Source of the DNA: Candidatus Enterococcus testudinis
GTDB taxonomy: Bacteria; Bacillota; Bacilli; Lactobacillales; Enterococcaceae
Assembly (NCBI RefSeq): GCF_002140915.1
Contig: NZ_NGKU01000001.1
Span: 2,329,380-2,393,379 of the forward strand
Reading direction: 5' to 3'
Length of the DNA: 64,000 bases
Of this stretch, positions 48,225 through 56,169 are shown piece after piece. Each line of letters starts with the position of its first letter. Position 1 is the first letter of the stretch. The notes beneath the pieces were generated by a model. The model was not told the DNA's origin and made no database searches. It saw nothing but the letters and a program-made list of their open reading frames with translations. The position numbers were made by a program, and so were the translations under genes.

Positions 48225-48926
48225 TTGGCAAACTACCAAGACATTGCTGCCGATCTGCGTAGCAAAATCAATCATGGATTTTACCAGAGAGCGCATAAAC
48301 TACCAAAACAAAGCGAACTTGCTGATCACTATCAAACAAGTCGTGTCACCATCCAAAAAGCATTGACAATGTTGCAAATGGAAGGCATCATTTACGCCAA
48401 AAAAGGCATCGGTACATTTATCAGCGACAGTTATTCGACGTTCGATTATAATGCAAAAATCAACCGCGGATTAACCAAGCGCCTTGGCGAAACTGGTAAA
48501 ATCACGAGTAAAATCATCTCCTTTGCGACGATTTATCCAGATGAGATTGAACAAGAAAAGTTAAAAATCACTGCAAAGCAACAAGTATATGATATCGTCC
48601 GCCTAAGGCTTTTCGATGATATCCCTGTTGTACTGGAATATACCATCATGCCCGTACACATTATTCCTGGTATCACCACATCAGTTTTGTCCTCTTCTGT
48701 TTATGGCTACATCACCAATCAGTTGTATCAAACGATTGGTACCTCCATTCGCAGAATCAAAGCCGATCACTCAGACACTTATGACCAACAATATTTGGCT
48801 TGTGCACCGACTGATCCGATTCTTGAAGTAGAACAGACCGTTTTTCTTGGCAATGGCACCCCTTTTGAATACTCGCAATCCCGCCATCGCTATGATATGG
48901 GTGATTTTATTGTGATCAACACCTAA
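48225..48926 (+). CDS. GntR/HutC-family transcriptional regulator
   Basis: 233 residues. N-terminal winged helix (KLPKQSELADHYQTSRVTIQKALTMLQMEG) and a C-terminal UTRA ligand domain (YDIVRLRLFDDIPVVLEYT ... EVEQTVFLGNGTPFEYSQSRHRYD). The TTG at 48225 is used because GAGGTG lies six bases before it; the upstream GTG is part of that site. Divergent to the PTS/GH1 operon, which it most likely represses until a sugar phosphate is present. Confidence 0.88.
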   Translation: MANYQDIAADLRSKINHGFYQRAHKLPKQSELADHYQTSRVTIQKALTMLQMEGIIYAKKGIGTFISDSYSTFDYNAKINRGLTKRLGETGKITSKIISFATIYPDEIEQEKLKITAKQQVYDIVRLRLFDDIPVVLEYTIMPVHIIPGITTSVLSSSVYGYITNQLYQTIGTSIRRIKADHSDTYDQQYLACAPTDPILEVEQTVFLGNGTPFEYSQSRHRYDMGDFIVINT

Positions 48927-48991
48927 AAAACAAGACACTGACCCCAGCGCTCCTTCACTAGGAAAGAGCAGCTGTGTCAGTGTCTTGTTTT
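48924..48991. terminator. bidirectional terminator
   Basis: AAAACAAGACACTGAC and GTCAGTGTCTTGTTTT form a 16-base-pair stem with a long loop. Confidence 0.85.
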
Positions 48992-49005
48992 GCCGTCCAT
49001 GCCTA

Positions 49006-49794
49006 TCAAATAGACCGGCTATCTTGAAAAAAATGCTGATAAACAAGCTGGCCAATCCTTCTTAACCAAATAATACCTTGTCCAGTTTCTTCTTGATCAT
49101 AGGACAGCGCGGCTAAATAGATGCTCTGTTGATTATTTTTGAAACAAGCCACATCGTGCTCAATCAGATGCAAACGACCTGTTTTATTATACATTTGAAA
49201 TTCGGGCAGATCAGCTTCCGCCAATAACCCTGGCAAACCTTCCTGATACTGTTGTTTTGCAAAAAAAGAGGGCGTGATCTGCAAGCGGGACTCAAGGGCT
49301 AAGCACGCCATCAGCAAGCTGGCACTGGCAGCGGCAGTAATCTGATTCTCCTTGTTCTTTTCAGGTTTCATCATATAGCGTTCAAGACGAATAGCCGGAT
49401 CTGTTAGAGAAGCTTGTATCTCTGACAACCCAACACGATCAATCAAAACATTAGTCGCCGTATTATCGGATAATGCGATCATCAAAAACAGCAATTCCTT
49501 GATCTGCCAATGATCTCTTTCTGGTAAACTAGACAAAATACCCGCACCGCCGACAAGCTGTGCTGGAGGGATTACACAGCTTTCATCAAGGAAAAGTCGC
49601 GCCTCTTGAATCTGCTGCAAATAATAGCGATAGACAGCCAATTTGATGATACTCGCCGCGGGAAAGTATTGATGGCTTTGATAACGATACAGACAGTCAC
49701 TTTGTGTGCCGATCCAAAGGCCCATTTCTAAAGCTGGCTGATACTCTGCGATCAACTGATCCATCGCCTGATTGAACTGCTGATTTTCAGCCAT
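49006..49794 (-). CDS. cytoplasmic serine hydrolase, class A beta-lactamase fold
   Basis: 262 residues without signal peptide. The three penicillin-recognising motifs are present: Ser48-x-x-Lys51 (AASIIKL), SDN at 109-111 and KTG at 204-206. No clear omega-loop Glu, so a real beta-lactamase is unlikely. As last gene of a murein-peptide operon it may hydrolyse a peptide bond in imported cell wall fragments; this is inference. The ATG at 49794 is six bases after AGGAGG. Confidence 0.82.
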   Translation of the reverse strand: MAENQQFNQAMDQLIAEYQPALEMGLWIGTQSDCLYRYQSHQYFPAASIIKLAVYRYYLQQIQEARLFLDESCVIPPAQLVGGAGILSSLPERDHWQIKELLFLMIALSDNTATNVLIDRVGLSEIQASLTDPAIRLERYMMKPEKNKENQITAAASASLLMACLALESRLQITPSFFAKQQYQEGLPGLLAEADLPEFQMYNKTGRLHLIEHDVACFKNNQQSIYLAALSYDQEETGQGIIWLRRIGQLVYQHFFQDSRSI

Positions 49795-49834
49795 TGAACG
49801 CCTCCTTCTAGACTCTAGCCACATGTCGCCATGT

Positions 49835-50746
49835 TCAACGATCATGGGTTGCTGATTCTCTCCAATAACGGGCGACCACAGCCAACTCCGGTTCATATGG
49901 CGAACCGCTGATCGTGGTTTTCATCACCCGAGAGCCTGGGGTTCGTGAATGGATCATTTGATCGTTTCCTAGATACATGCCCACATGATGCACTTCTCCT
50001 TGACCTTCTTCATAGGCAAACAAAAGCAAATCCCCCGGCAATGCTTCTTGATAAGACACCGCTGGGGCCTGTTGTGCCTGCTCAATGGTATCTCTTGGAA
50101 TATTGATTCCTTGCAAGCGATGCAACGTGTACATCAATCCTGAACAATCAAACCCGCTGCCGCTGATTCCCGCCCACACATATGGTTGGTTAACAAACTG
50201 TTCGGCTAACGCGATCATTCGTTGCGGTCTCTCCTCGCTTGCTTCCGCTGCGATGGGTGCGGCGAAATGTTTATTGATTGTACCTACCCCATGGGGTGTA
50301 GCCACTAAATAACGATCAGATGTTTCATCGACGACGGGCAAAATCGTACCAAAGGACAATATCCGTTGCACCCGTCCCTCATCCAGATGCAATACACCCT
50401 CTTTGGCAATGATGCCTACTCGTCGTGTCCCATCATACGCAGCGAATGATTCATTCGCCAATGTATCACTAGGTACATAACCGGGATACCCTAATGGATG
50501 CTTATTGCTTGCTTGATCCAAAACGATCACCTGTGACCAGCCATTGCTCTGGTCAATCACTTCTACGACGGTTCCATATAAGACCTCTGAGTCAACGAGA
50601 TTGTCTTGATACAACCGCATCGTATCGGCATTCGTTAAGAATGTGTGCAGCTGATGGGTTGGATAACGAGTGATTCTTTCTAATACTGCATTGTTCTCTG
50701 GAGTCTTCCACAAAAAAGTTGAACTTGCTTGAATAATTTTTTTCAT
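49835..50746 (-). CDS. NlpC/P60 endopeptidase, YkfC-like
   Basis: 303 residues, no signal peptide. About 170 residues of SH3-like modules precede an NlpC/P60 domain with catalytic Cys in GSGFDCSGLMY, His in VHHVGMYLG and the third residue in IHSRTPG. YkfC-type enzymes cleave the gamma-D-Glu-diamino acid bond of free muropeptides with N-terminal L-Ala. Its location next to a dipeptide epimerase gene matches the ykf operon of Bacillus. Intracellular recycling is therefore the likely role. Confidence 0.88.
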   Translation of the reverse strand: MKKIIQASSTFLWKTPENNAVLERITRYPTHQLHTFLTNADTMRLYQDNLVDSEVLYGTVVEVIDQSNGWSQVIVLDQASNKHPLGYPGYVPSDTLANESFAAYDGTRRVGIIAKEGVLHLDEGRVQRILSFGTILPVVDETSDRYLVATPHGVGTINKHFAAPIAAEASEERPQRMIALAEQFVNQPYVWAGISGSGFDCSGLMYTLHRLQGINIPRDTIEQAQQAPAVSYQEALPGDLLLFAYEEGQGEVHHVGMYLGNDQMIHSRTPGSRVMKTTISGSPYEPELAVVARYWRESATHDR

Positions 50747-50752
50747 CTATTT

Positions 50753-51826
50753 CTACTCTCCTATCCCAATCCCAAGTGCATCGGTCACAATCAATTCGCC
50801 AGGTTTTACAATCACGCCTTGTTGTGTTGCAGAAATGTTCGTTGTATCCCACATAAAAGGGACATCCAAGTCGATGTAACGTACCTTCGCCATTCCTAAA
50901 GCAAAGTGAGCCGCTGCTGCCATTCCACCATACCCTTCAATCATTGATCCCACCATAACTGGTATGTGATGCGCCTGTGCCAATGCAAATATTTTCCGTC
51001 CTTCACGAATACCACCGGACTTCATCAACTTGATATTGATCGCATCACAGCATTTTTCTTCAATCAATCGTTTGGCATCTTGATAGGAAAAAACACTTTC
51101 ATCCGCCATGATCGGCACAGTGGTATGTTCAGTCACATATTTCAGTCCGGCAAAATCAGCAGCATTTACCGGCTGTTCCACAAAGTCAATCGGAATATCT
51201 TGCCATTCATGCAATATTTGGACAGCTTCCTCTTTGGTCCATCCTTGATTGGCATCGATTCGAAAAGGAATCTGTCCTTGCAGATGCTGATTGATTCGTC
51301 TGATTTTGGCTACTTCTTCGTCAATCGTTCCCAAGCCTAATTTGATTTTCAATGATTTGAAGCCGCTGTGTACTTTTTCCTGTGCATCATGGCACATTTT
51401 TTCTGGTGTACCAATGCTGATGGTAAAATCTGTTTCAAGTGATTGACTTGTACCGCCTAAGAAGCGGTACAAAGGCAAGTTGGCGGCTTTGGCTAAGGCA
51501 TCATGCAGTGCAATATCGATCGCAGCTTTGGCACTGCTGTGTCCCTCGACCAACTGGTCCATTTCATCTAAAAGCGTACACGAAGTATCCACTGTTTGTC
51601 CCATCAAAAAAGGGGCAAATCGCGTCGTTATATCTGAGATAATCCTTTCTTCTGTATCACCGGTGATCACCTTGGTGGGTGCGGCTTCTCCAATGCCAAT
51701 GATTCCGTTGGTAAAGGTGATTGCCACACGAATGACATCTAATACTTGCACTTCCCTCAATGCCGTCTTGAAAGGCGCATTTAATTTGATGGGTATTTTT
51801 TGAATCTCAATCTTGTCAATAATCAT
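50753..51826 (-). CDS. dipeptide epimerase, probable L-Ala-D/L-Glu epimerase
   Basis: 357-residue enolase-superfamily enzyme. Two catalytic lysines (KIKLG and NIKLMKSGG), metal ligands in RIDANQGW, VEQPV and MADESVF, and DLDVPFMW, the DxD that binds the dipeptide amino group in the epimerase group. It converts L-Ala-D-Glu released from peptidoglycan to L-Ala-L-Glu, which normal peptidases can use. Six bases separate it from the downstream endopeptidase gene. YkfB is the Bacillus equivalent. Confidence 0.88.
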   Translation of the reverse strand: MIIDKIEIQKIPIKLNAPFKTALREVQVLDVIRVAITFTNGIIGIGEAAPTKVITGDTEERIISDITTRFAPFLMGQTVDTSCTLLDEMDQLVEGHSSAKAAIDIALHDALAKAANLPLYRFLGGTSQSLETDFTISIGTPEKMCHDAQEKVHSGFKSLKIKLGLGTIDEEVAKIRRINQHLQGQIPFRIDANQGWTKEEAVQILHEWQDIPIDFVEQPVNAADFAGLKYVTEHTTVPIMADESVFSYQDAKRLIEEKCCDAINIKLMKSGGIREGRKIFALAQAHHIPVMVGSMIEGYGGMAAAAHFALGMAKVRYIDLDVPFMWDTTNISATQQGVIVKPGELIVTDALGIGIGE

Positions 51827-51929
51827 GTTCTTCTCCTTACTAAACGCAACTGCTATAGCATAAAAGGGACACTACTCAGCCAAAGAAACCATGCCCTCTG
51901 AATGAGTAAAGCCCTCTGTTTGGTTCTTC

Positions 51930-53588
51930 TTATTCTGTCACGGTCACTTGTTTATAGTCATACGCTGCACCAACACTATGGATCACCAAACCTTGTATAT
52001 TTGGCGAACGTAAATGTGCTTCGGCACTTTGGAACAATGGGATCACACCTAAATCTTCATTGAGTATTTTCTCAGCATCCACCATATCTTCCCAGCGGGC
52101 TGCTGGATCATTGGCATGTTCAGTTGATGCTTGCTCAATCAATGTATCATATGCATCGTTCAACCATTTGCCACGGTTATATGAACTGTCTTTTTTGAAC
52201 AACTCTAAGAAGTTGATTGGGTCTGCATAATCCCCAATCCAATTGTTCATCACCATCTCGAAATCGCCGTTATTAGAACGATCCAAGCGAACCGAAAACG
52301 GCACATTGGTGACTTCAACAGTCAAGCCCTCCAAAGTCTGCTGCAGCGTACCTTGAATATATTCTGCTAACTTTTTGGATTGGTCCGTATCTGACGTCAG
52401 CAATTCAAAGGACAGTTGATCAATCCCTAATTCAGACTTGGCCTTTTCCCAATAGTCTTTGGCTTGCGCTTCATCAAATGCCAGTGTTGTTTGGGCATCC
52501 TCAATGAAATCCGCTTTTGTATCTGGATTGTAGGCCAGATCAGAAGGCACAAAGCCCACAGCCGCAATTGATCCGTTGCCCAAAATATTTTCTACAAGTT
52601 GCTGGCGATTGATACTATAAGAAATGGCTTGCCGCAAGTTTTCATTTCTAAAAGGAGAATCCTCGCTGGCTTGATTCATTTCTAAGTATTGAGTGGTCGC
52701 ACTTGGCTGTATGGTGTAATCATCATGATTGACATTTTGCATCGCCAATTCACCACTCAACGTAATATCATCCGCTTGCCCACTCTCATATAAATTAAAG
52801 GCTGTTGAAGAATCTTTGACCACATCAAAATTGATTTTCGTTAACTGGACATTATCCGCATCCCAATAGTCTTCATTTTTGGTTAGCGACCATGCGATGT
52901 CAGTGCCAGGTCCATCATAATCAGTTAAAGCAAATGGTCCATTGTATACAGCATCTTCACTCGTCAACGCGTATTGATCCCCAAAAGACGTAACGGCTGC
53001 TTCATTTTGCGGGAAGAAGGTCGGAAAAGCCAACAAAGAAAGAAAATAAGGTGTCGGTTTTTCTAAAGTAATCGTCACTGTGTAATCACCGTCTGTTGCT
53101 ATACCCAATTCACTTTTATCTACCGAACCATCCGATATGGCAGCAGCATTTTTGACTGGTTCAAGCATATAGGCATAATTGGATCCCGTAGCAGGATCGA
53201 CTGTGCGCTGCCAACTATAGACATAGTCTGCAGCTGTCACCGGATCACCATTCGACCATTTGGCATCTTCTCGCAAATTGACTGTATATGTCAACCCATC
53301 ATCACTGACCGTCGCATCTTCACTGGCGCCAGCAATCACAGGGTCATTGTTTTCATCTAAGCGATAAAGCCCTTCGTATGCATTGTTCAAAGTAATAAAA
53401 CTATAAGAATCTGTCGCCAAAGAAATATCTGCACTACCCATTTCTGCGGAGAATTGCACCGTGATCTCCTGTTTGGCACTTGTTTCACTTGATGTTCCTT
53501 GGTCTTGATCATTTGCACTACTCTGACAAGCAGCTAAAAAAAGACTGCTCGTTACTATCAACATCGTACCTTTCGCTCTTTTCCCCAT
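51930..53588 (-). CDS. oligopeptide-binding lipoprotein, OppA/MppA type
   Basis: 552 residues. The signal peptide ends in the lipobox SLFLAACQSS, so it is anchored outside the membrane. The solute-binding domain has LREDAKWSNGDPVTAADYVYSWQR, conserved in the family-5 peptide binders. Placed before the muropeptide genes, it probably captures murein peptides for an Opp transporter encoded elsewhere. The second ATG (53588) is taken, nine bases after AAGGGG; the first ATG touches it. Confidence 0.9.
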   Translation of the reverse strand: MGKRAKGTMLIVTSSLFLAACQSSANDQDQGTSSETSAKQEITVQFSAEMGSADISLATDSYSFITLNNAYEGLYRLDENNDPVIAGASEDATVSDDGLTYTVNLREDAKWSNGDPVTAADYVYSWQRTVDPATGSNYAYMLEPVKNAAAISDGSVDKSELGIATDGDYTVTITLEKPTPYFLSLLAFPTFFPQNEAAVTSFGDQYALTSEDAVYNGPFALTDYDGPGTDIAWSLTKNEDYWDADNVQLTKINFDVVKDSSTAFNLYESGQADDITLSGELAMQNVNHDDYTIQPSATTQYLEMNQASEDSPFRNENLRQAISYSINRQQLVENILGNGSIAAVGFVPSDLAYNPDTKADFIEDAQTTLAFDEAQAKDYWEKAKSELGIDQLSFELLTSDTDQSKKLAEYIQGTLQQTLEGLTVEVTNVPFSVRLDRSNNGDFEMVMNNWIGDYADPINFLELFKKDSSYNRGKWLNDAYDTLIEQASTEHANDPAARWEDMVDAEKILNEDLGVIPLFQSAEAHLRSPNIQGLVIHSVGAAYDYKQVTVTE

Positions 53589-53603
53589 CTGTTTCATCCC
53601 CTT

Positions 53604-53640
53604 CTAACATTCAGATAATTCAAACAATTCTGCATGTTAG
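53604..53640 (-). promoter_or_regulatory. dyad at the start of the oppA-operon leader
   Basis: CTAACAT-T-CAGA-TA-ATT, five bases, AATT-CTG-C-ATGTTAG. The structure begins at the predicted transcription start, so it could be an operator for a repressor or a hairpin at the RNA 5' end. Confidence 0.5.
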
Positions 53641-53644
53641 GAAA

Positions 53645-53674
53645 AGTGTACCCCTTTATTTGAAGAACTGTCAA
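53645..53674 (-). promoter_or_regulatory. promoter of the muropeptide operon
   Basis: Minus strand TTGACA (53669-53674), 18 bases, TACACT (53645-53650). Confidence 0.8.
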
Positions 53675-53731
53675 TACCATCGACTCAAAAAAGAGAGTGG
53701 TTACATGGGCATGTGAACAGAGAAGAAGCCC

Positions 53732-53767
53732 ACAAAAAAAAGCGACCTTTTCCTATGAAAGATCGCT
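53732..53767 (-). terminator. minus-strand terminator
   Basis: Minus strand AGCGATCTTTC, four-base loop, GAAAAGGTCGCT, then TTTTTTTT. It must end a minus-strand transcript arising between here and about 54050, or read-through from 54292-55056. Confidence 0.75.
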
Positions 53768-54027
53768 AACGATTGACGAGATAAATTATTTGTTTCAATA
53801 GCAAACACCGAAAAAAAGGCTTAATAATCTGCCGAAAAAATAATAGATGAAGAAAATACTGACAAAAAAATAAATCTTCAAATAAATGAAGAAAAACGTA
53901 TCTATTTCGAAATGAGAGTGTTACACTGAACGAACGAAGAGTACCATGCACGAGAAAACGAAAGACTTCCCCAAGTATCCATTTTCTCAAGTACTCTTCG
54001 GCATTGTTGGTACGTATAACTATTATA
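53768..54027 (-). other. possible minus-strand transcript with 74-codon frame
   Basis: TTGAAG (54044-54049), 16 bases, TATAAT (54022-54027) on the minus strand could start an RNA near 54015 that ends at 53732-53767. It contains a 74-codon frame (53766-53990, TTG start, very rich in F, L, R) whose stop lies at the terminator. The frame has only a weak ribosome site and may be a product of T-rich sequence. Confidence 0.3.
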
Positions 54028-54040
54028 CGTACTTTTTTTT
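53934..54040 (+). ncRNA. putative small RNA, about 107 nt
   Basis: An extended -10 TGTTACACT at 53919-53927 would start an RNA at about 53934. It begins with CGAAGAGTAC (53935-53944), which pairs with 53991-54000 and encloses an inner stem GAGAAAA/TTTTCTC. A perfect terminator GTACGTATAA-CTA-TTATACGTAC with eight T residues follows at 54010-54040. No protein frame fits. It is fully complementary to the 5' part of the possible minus-strand transcript. No RNA family recognised. Confidence 0.45.
54010..54040 (+). terminator. perfect plus-strand terminator
   Basis: GTACGTATAA (54010-54019), loop CTA, TTATACGTAC (54023-54032), TTTTTTTT. There is no A run on its left, so it acts on plus-strand transcripts only, yet no protein gene precedes it. 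Confidence 0.85.
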
Positions 54041-54128
54041 ATTCTTCAAGAAAAAACTTCCGTTTCGCAGCAATTCGTCTCTCATTTAAATGAGGCTATC
54101 GTAGCGTGACTTACCAGCTAGTATCTAA

Positions 54129-54245
54129 ATGGCAAAGAAAAAAGATTTCCCTACTATGATCAAATTGGCTGGTACAGTTGCAAAAACATCGCGAAACCCT
54201 TCCCGCACAAAAAGAAGGAGAAAAATCACGCATCGTGTTATCTAA
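54129..54245 (+). CDS. possible 38-residue basic protein
   Basis: MAKKKDFPTMIKLAGTVAKT then a tail rich in R and K (NPSRTKRRRKITHRVI). No ribosome site precedes the ATG, and a TAA lies directly before it. It could be a small basic protein, or a remnant. The stretch before it has a 14-base palindrome CTCATTTAAATGAG at 54081-54094. Low confidence. Confidence 0.25.
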   Translation: MAKKKDFPTMIKLAGTVAKTSRNPSRTKRRRKITHRVI

Positions 54246-54291
54246 AACTAGCCAAGAATTCTCCTTAATCATAGAATCAACCAAATGAGGA

Positions 54292-55056
54292 CTACACAGT
54301 CCATTCATTCAATGTTTTGTCCTCATCATCTTTCAGCACCAACCAGCCGTTAGTGTTACCATAATAGAGAAACATCCCCATCTCATTGACGCTTTTCAAG
54401 ATAACATCTTCCGTTGTTTGATTGCCGGTGATTGCTGTTTGGTTGTCTTGCCGAATTTTTTCGGCCAATCGAGCAGAAAAACCAATGGATCCATCTTTGT
54501 TCAAAGGAAGCTCTTGGCTCAATATTGCACCTTTTTCGATCCGTACTTGATTCCTTTTTTGCCAATAGACAGTTGCTTTGCTTCCTTGATAGTCCACATA
54601 GAATGGACGCTCCGCCAACGTTTTCGACCATTTGTGTTGCGGCTTGCCTGGTTTCGACGCTTTTTTCACAGCCTCCACTTCCTTACGGGGACTGTAACCT
54701 AGCCAGTCCAACAATTGGTCAAATGCACCTGCACAAGATGCAATATTCTTCACCTGTTCGCTAGGAATCACTTGGTCTTTATTTGCTGAGCGTTGATATT
54801 TTTGTCGGTAATATTCAACCAAATAACCCGCCATCATATCCCAATTCGGTGTCAAGATAATCACACGTGTGGCTGCTTTTGCAGCTTCAAATTGACGGTC
54901 ATCCAAGACATCTACGATTTGATTGCTCACTATCACAAGAATGACGCTGTTCTTTGGAATCGATGTTGGCTCATCCATGATTGCCAATCGCCCCGCTTCA
55001 TCTGGTAATACCAACGATAATTGTTGCTGGTCATACACTGCTTCTTTTATCTTCAT
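54292..55056 (-). CDS. hypothetical protein, 254 residues
   Basis: No family recognised. It starts MKIKEAVYDQQQLSLVLPDE and has a first part (1-130) with alternating strands and helices, ending in NIASCAGAFDQLLDWLGYSP, a lysine-rich linker, and a second domain (145-254) beginning ERPFYVDYQGSKATVYWQKR. No signal peptide or membrane helix. The ATG at 55056 follows AAGGAGG by nine bases. Own extended -10 upstream (55086-55091); no terminator directly after the stop. Confidence 0.75.
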   Translation of the reverse strand: MKIKEAVYDQQQLSLVLPDEAGRLAIMDEPTSIPKNSVILVIVSNQIVDVLDDRQFEAAKAATRVIILTPNWDMMAGYLVEYYRQKYQRSANKDQVIPSEQVKNIASCAGAFDQLLDWLGYSPRKEVEAVKKASKPGKPQHKWSKTLAERPFYVDYQGSKATVYWQKRNQVRIEKGAILSQELPLNKDGSIGFSARLAEKIRQDNQTAITGNQTTEDVILKSVNEMGMFLYYGNTNGWLVLKDDEDKTLNEWTV

Positions 55057-55085
55057 CTTTGGTGCCCTCCTTATCATTCATGCGC

Positions 55086-55091
55086 ATTATA
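55086..55091 (-). promoter_or_regulatory. extended -10 of gene 54292-55056
   Basis: Minus strand TGGTATAAT; consensus -10 with TGn extension, 30 bases before the start codon. -35 not recognisable. Confidence 0.6.
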
Positions 55092-55126
55092 CCATTTCTG
55101 AAAGAGACGCTATGCAAAGATTGTTT

Positions 55127-55160
55127 CAAAAAAAAAGATGATCGATCACCGATCATCTTT
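55127..55160 (-). terminator. terminator of gene 55227-55454
   Basis: Minus strand AAGATGATCG, five-base loop, CGATCATCTT, then a T run: perfect ten-base-pair stem. Confidence 0.9.
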
Positions 55161-55226
55161 TCGTTCTTGCCGATTCTGTTCATCTGCATAGACATTGGTT
55201 CCTGTTTACACAATGCCTATCTTCAA

Positions 55227-55454
55227 TCAACTAAAGAAGCAATCAACCAATGCAGGCCCGTAGATTTCATCGTATTTGGCTACAACACGTCCACATCGTT
55301 CTTCAATGTCTTCATGATCTACTCCGTCATAACGGATCACGTTCAGTACTACACACTTTTCCATTTTACTGACTACTTCTCCAATAATGCGGCGTTGGAT
55401 GCCGACTGGTTTACATTCATAAGCTTTGCCTAAAACAACTGTTTCTACGTTCAT
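55227..55454 (-). CDS. small protein, paralogue of 26068-26277
   Basis: 75 residues. VVLGKAYECKPVGIQRRIIG aligns with the 69-residue protein at 26068-26277, and both continue with a V/L-rich strand and an acidic middle; overall they look like the same small beta fold. It has three extra cysteines. AAGGAGAGAATC precedes the ATG. Monocistronic with its own terminator. Function unknown. Confidence 0.72.
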   Translation of the reverse strand: MNVETVVLGKAYECKPVGIQRRIIGEVVSKMEKCVVLNVIRYDGVDHEDIEERCGRVVAKYDEIYGPALVDCFFS

Positions 55455-55553
55455 GATTCTCTCCTTAAAATTTCATTTTTCTAATTACATTATCATAATA
55501 TCATTGAAATCTAATTTAACAAAGAGATATGCCTTGAAAATGAAAGATAAGTA

Positions 55554-55586
55554 CAAAAAAAGCACTTCCAACAATGGATAGCGCTT
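55554..55586 (-). terminator. terminator of GAF-domain gene
   Basis: Minus strand AAGCGCTATCCA, short loop, TGGAAGTGCTT, TTTTTT; imperfect stem. Confidence 0.65.
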
Positions 55587-55604
55587 CTAGAAACATGATA
55601 ATCT

Positions 55605-56066
55605 TTACTTCTTACTTTCCAACAATAATTGAACAAAGGCTTCAAGATATGTTTGATCGATGGCATCATAACTGCCAACTTTGCTGCTGTCCAAATCTAA
55701 TACCCCAATCAATTGTCCATCCGTTGTCATCGGTACAACGATTTCCGACATGGCAGCAGAATCACAAGAAATGTAATTTTCATGTTCTTTGACATTCGCT
55801 ACGATCAGTGTTTGATTCTTTTCAGCAGATTCACCACAGACCCCTTTGCCTAGTTTGATGCGTGTACAAGATACCCGGCCTTGGAATGGACCCAAAATCA
55901 GTTCCCCTTCCTCATATAAATAATAGCCAGCAAAAACAGTATCTGCTAACGTTTCATTTATTAAAGCAGAAGAATTGGCTAAATTTGCGATCCAATTACT
56001 TTCCGCTTCCAAAAGCCCCTTCAATTGAAGCAGCATTAATTCATACATTTCGCTTTTTTTATCCAT
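55605..56066 (-). CDS. free methionine-(R)-sulfoxide reductase, GAF domain
   Basis: 153 residues, a single GAF domain. The three cysteines of fRMsr enzymes are present: RVSCTRI, GKGVCGES and YISCDSAAMSEIVVP, the last being the family signature. It reduces free Met-R-sulfoxide with thioredoxin. The ATG at 56066 lies five bases after AGAGGTG; the longer frame upstream has no support. About 100 bases after the NAD-binding gene. Confidence 0.92.
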   Translation of the reverse strand: MDKKSEMYELMLLQLKGLLEAESNWIANLANSSALINETLADTVFAGYYLYEEGELILGPFQGRVSCTRIKLGKGVCGESAEKNQTLIVANVKEHENYISCDSAAMSEIVVPMTTDGQLIGVLDLDSSKVGSYDAIDQTYLEAFVQLLLESKK

Positions 56067-56169
56067 GTCATCACCTCTGCTTCTGATTATAAGCATTCCC
56101 ACGTGATTTGTCTTGTAAAAAAAAACAATTTTCTCAACAAAATTGACTACTGAGAAGATACGTGGTTTT

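Noticed and set aside
54111-54308. Minus-strand frame of 65 codons after the hypothetical gene
   Set aside because: Overlaps the end of gene 54292-55056 in another frame, has no ribosome site and unlikely composition.
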